A stretch of 6,826 nt of DNA from Methanocalculus sp. MSAO_Arc2 (GTDB lineage: Archaea; Halobacteriota; Methanomicrobia; Methanomicrobiales; Methanocorpusculaceae), in the NCBI GenBank assembly GCA_003838065.1, contig QZAC01000220.1, positions 1 to 6,826 on the forward strand, read 5' to 3'. Of the stretch, positions 6,422 to 6,826 are shown piece after piece (the first letter of the stretch is position 1; each line of letters begins with the position of its first letter). Position numbers and translations under genes: made by a program. The notes beneath the pieces were generated by a model that saw only the letters and a program-made list of their open reading frames with translations, ran no database searches and had not been told where the DNA came from.

Positions 6422-6826
6422 ATGGAAGATCCAAAGAATTTTTCAAATTTTTCAATATCCCAGGACCTCATCAGGGCGATAGCGGATATGGGCTTTGAAG
6501 AGGCGACACCAATCCAGACAATGGCAATCCCGTTGATTTTGGAAGGCCGTGACATCACCGGCCAGGCACAGACAGGCACCGGAAAGACAGCGGCATTTGG
6601 CCTCCCCATCATCGATCGGATCGACCCTCATGATAACAACGTGCAGGCGCTTGTCCTGGCTCCGACACGGGAACTGGCCATCCAGATTGCAGAAGAGTTT
6701 GCACGATTCGGCCAATACAAAAAAGGCCTCTCTATCGTGCCGGTCTATGGTGGCCAGCCGATCGAGCGGCAGTTCCGGGCGCTCAAGGCAGGTGCCCAGA
6801 TTGTTATCGGGACACCCGGCCGGATC
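6422..6826 (+). CDS. DEAD-box ATP-dependent RNA helicase, N-terminal part, partial
   Basis: The 135 codons up to the window edge encode the first RecA-like domain of a DEAD-box RNA helicase, a cytoplasmic ATPase that unwinds RNA duplexes in ribosome assembly, RNA decay or cold response. Visible motifs, in order: the Q motif GFEEATPIQ (residues 24-32, with Phe7 upstream), motif I AQTGTGKT (49-56, ATP binding), motif Ia PTRELA (81-86), the GG pair (110-111) and motif Ib TPGR (131-134). The DEAD box itself and the second RecA domain lie beyond the window. The start is firm because the codon just before this ATG is an in-frame TGA (6419-6421). No Shine-Dalgarno-like sequence precedes it at a normal distance, so translation may be leaderless or weakly initiated. 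It is separated from the surface-protein operon by 155 bases and is probably transcribed on its own. Confidence 0.95.
   Translation, partial: MEDPKNFSNFSISQDLIRAIADMGFEEATPIQTMAIPLILEGRDITGQAQTGTGKTAAFGLPIIDRIDPHDNNVQALVLAPTRELAIQIAEEFARFGQYKKGLSIVPVYGGQPIERQFRALKAGAQIVIGTPGRI

Overview
The window looks like chromosomal DNA of a euryarchaeon, most likely a methanogen of the Methanomicrobiales type. This is an inference from three things: an archaeal-style BRE/TATA promoter and oligo-T transcription ends, a very large right-handed parallel beta-helix surface protein ending in an NWWGxxSGP-type motif, and a partner exported protein with a Thr/Pro/Asp/Glu-rich stalk and one C-terminal membrane segment. 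No rRNA, tRNA, CRISPR array, transposase or integrase is visible, so species-level placement is not possible from this window.

Layout: (1) Bases 1-114 are the last 37 codons of a membrane transporter, probably of the MFS class, followed by a T8 tract. (2) Bases 115-824 hold no convincing protein gene. The first part is AT-rich with short inverted repeats. Bases about 349-590 are strikingly GC-rich and contain several stem-loops, including two adjacent stems separated by one base. The end carries a good archaeal promoter and ribosome binding site. (3) Bases 825-5135 encode a 1436-residue secreted beta-helix protein. (4) After a 30-base gap, bases 5166-6266 encode a 366-residue exported, membrane-anchored protein. 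(5) Bases 6267-6421 are intergenic. (6) From 6422 to the window edge runs the N-terminal 135 codons of a DEAD-box RNA helicase.

The central pair (825-5135 and 5166-6266) is very likely one operon behind the promoter at 756-770. The large protein has a signal peptide but no membrane anchor of its own. The small one has a signal peptide, two probable beta domains, an acidic/Pro/Thr stalk and a terminal transmembrane helix. The simplest reading is a cell-surface unit in which the small protein could tether the large one, but no direct evidence of interaction can be read from the sequence. The flanking transporter and helicase look like unrelated neighbours.

The observations most worth a second look are: about 20 degenerate copies of a G-[ILV]-(x)n-[ILV]-x-x-N-x-[ILV] motif in the large protein, whose spacing grows from about 26-37 residues to about 43-72; a probable helical insertion inside that repeat domain; a diverged duplicated C-terminal module; and the GC-rich structured intergenic region, which could be an undescribed RNA or a decayed gene. 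No enzymatic or defence system is evident.
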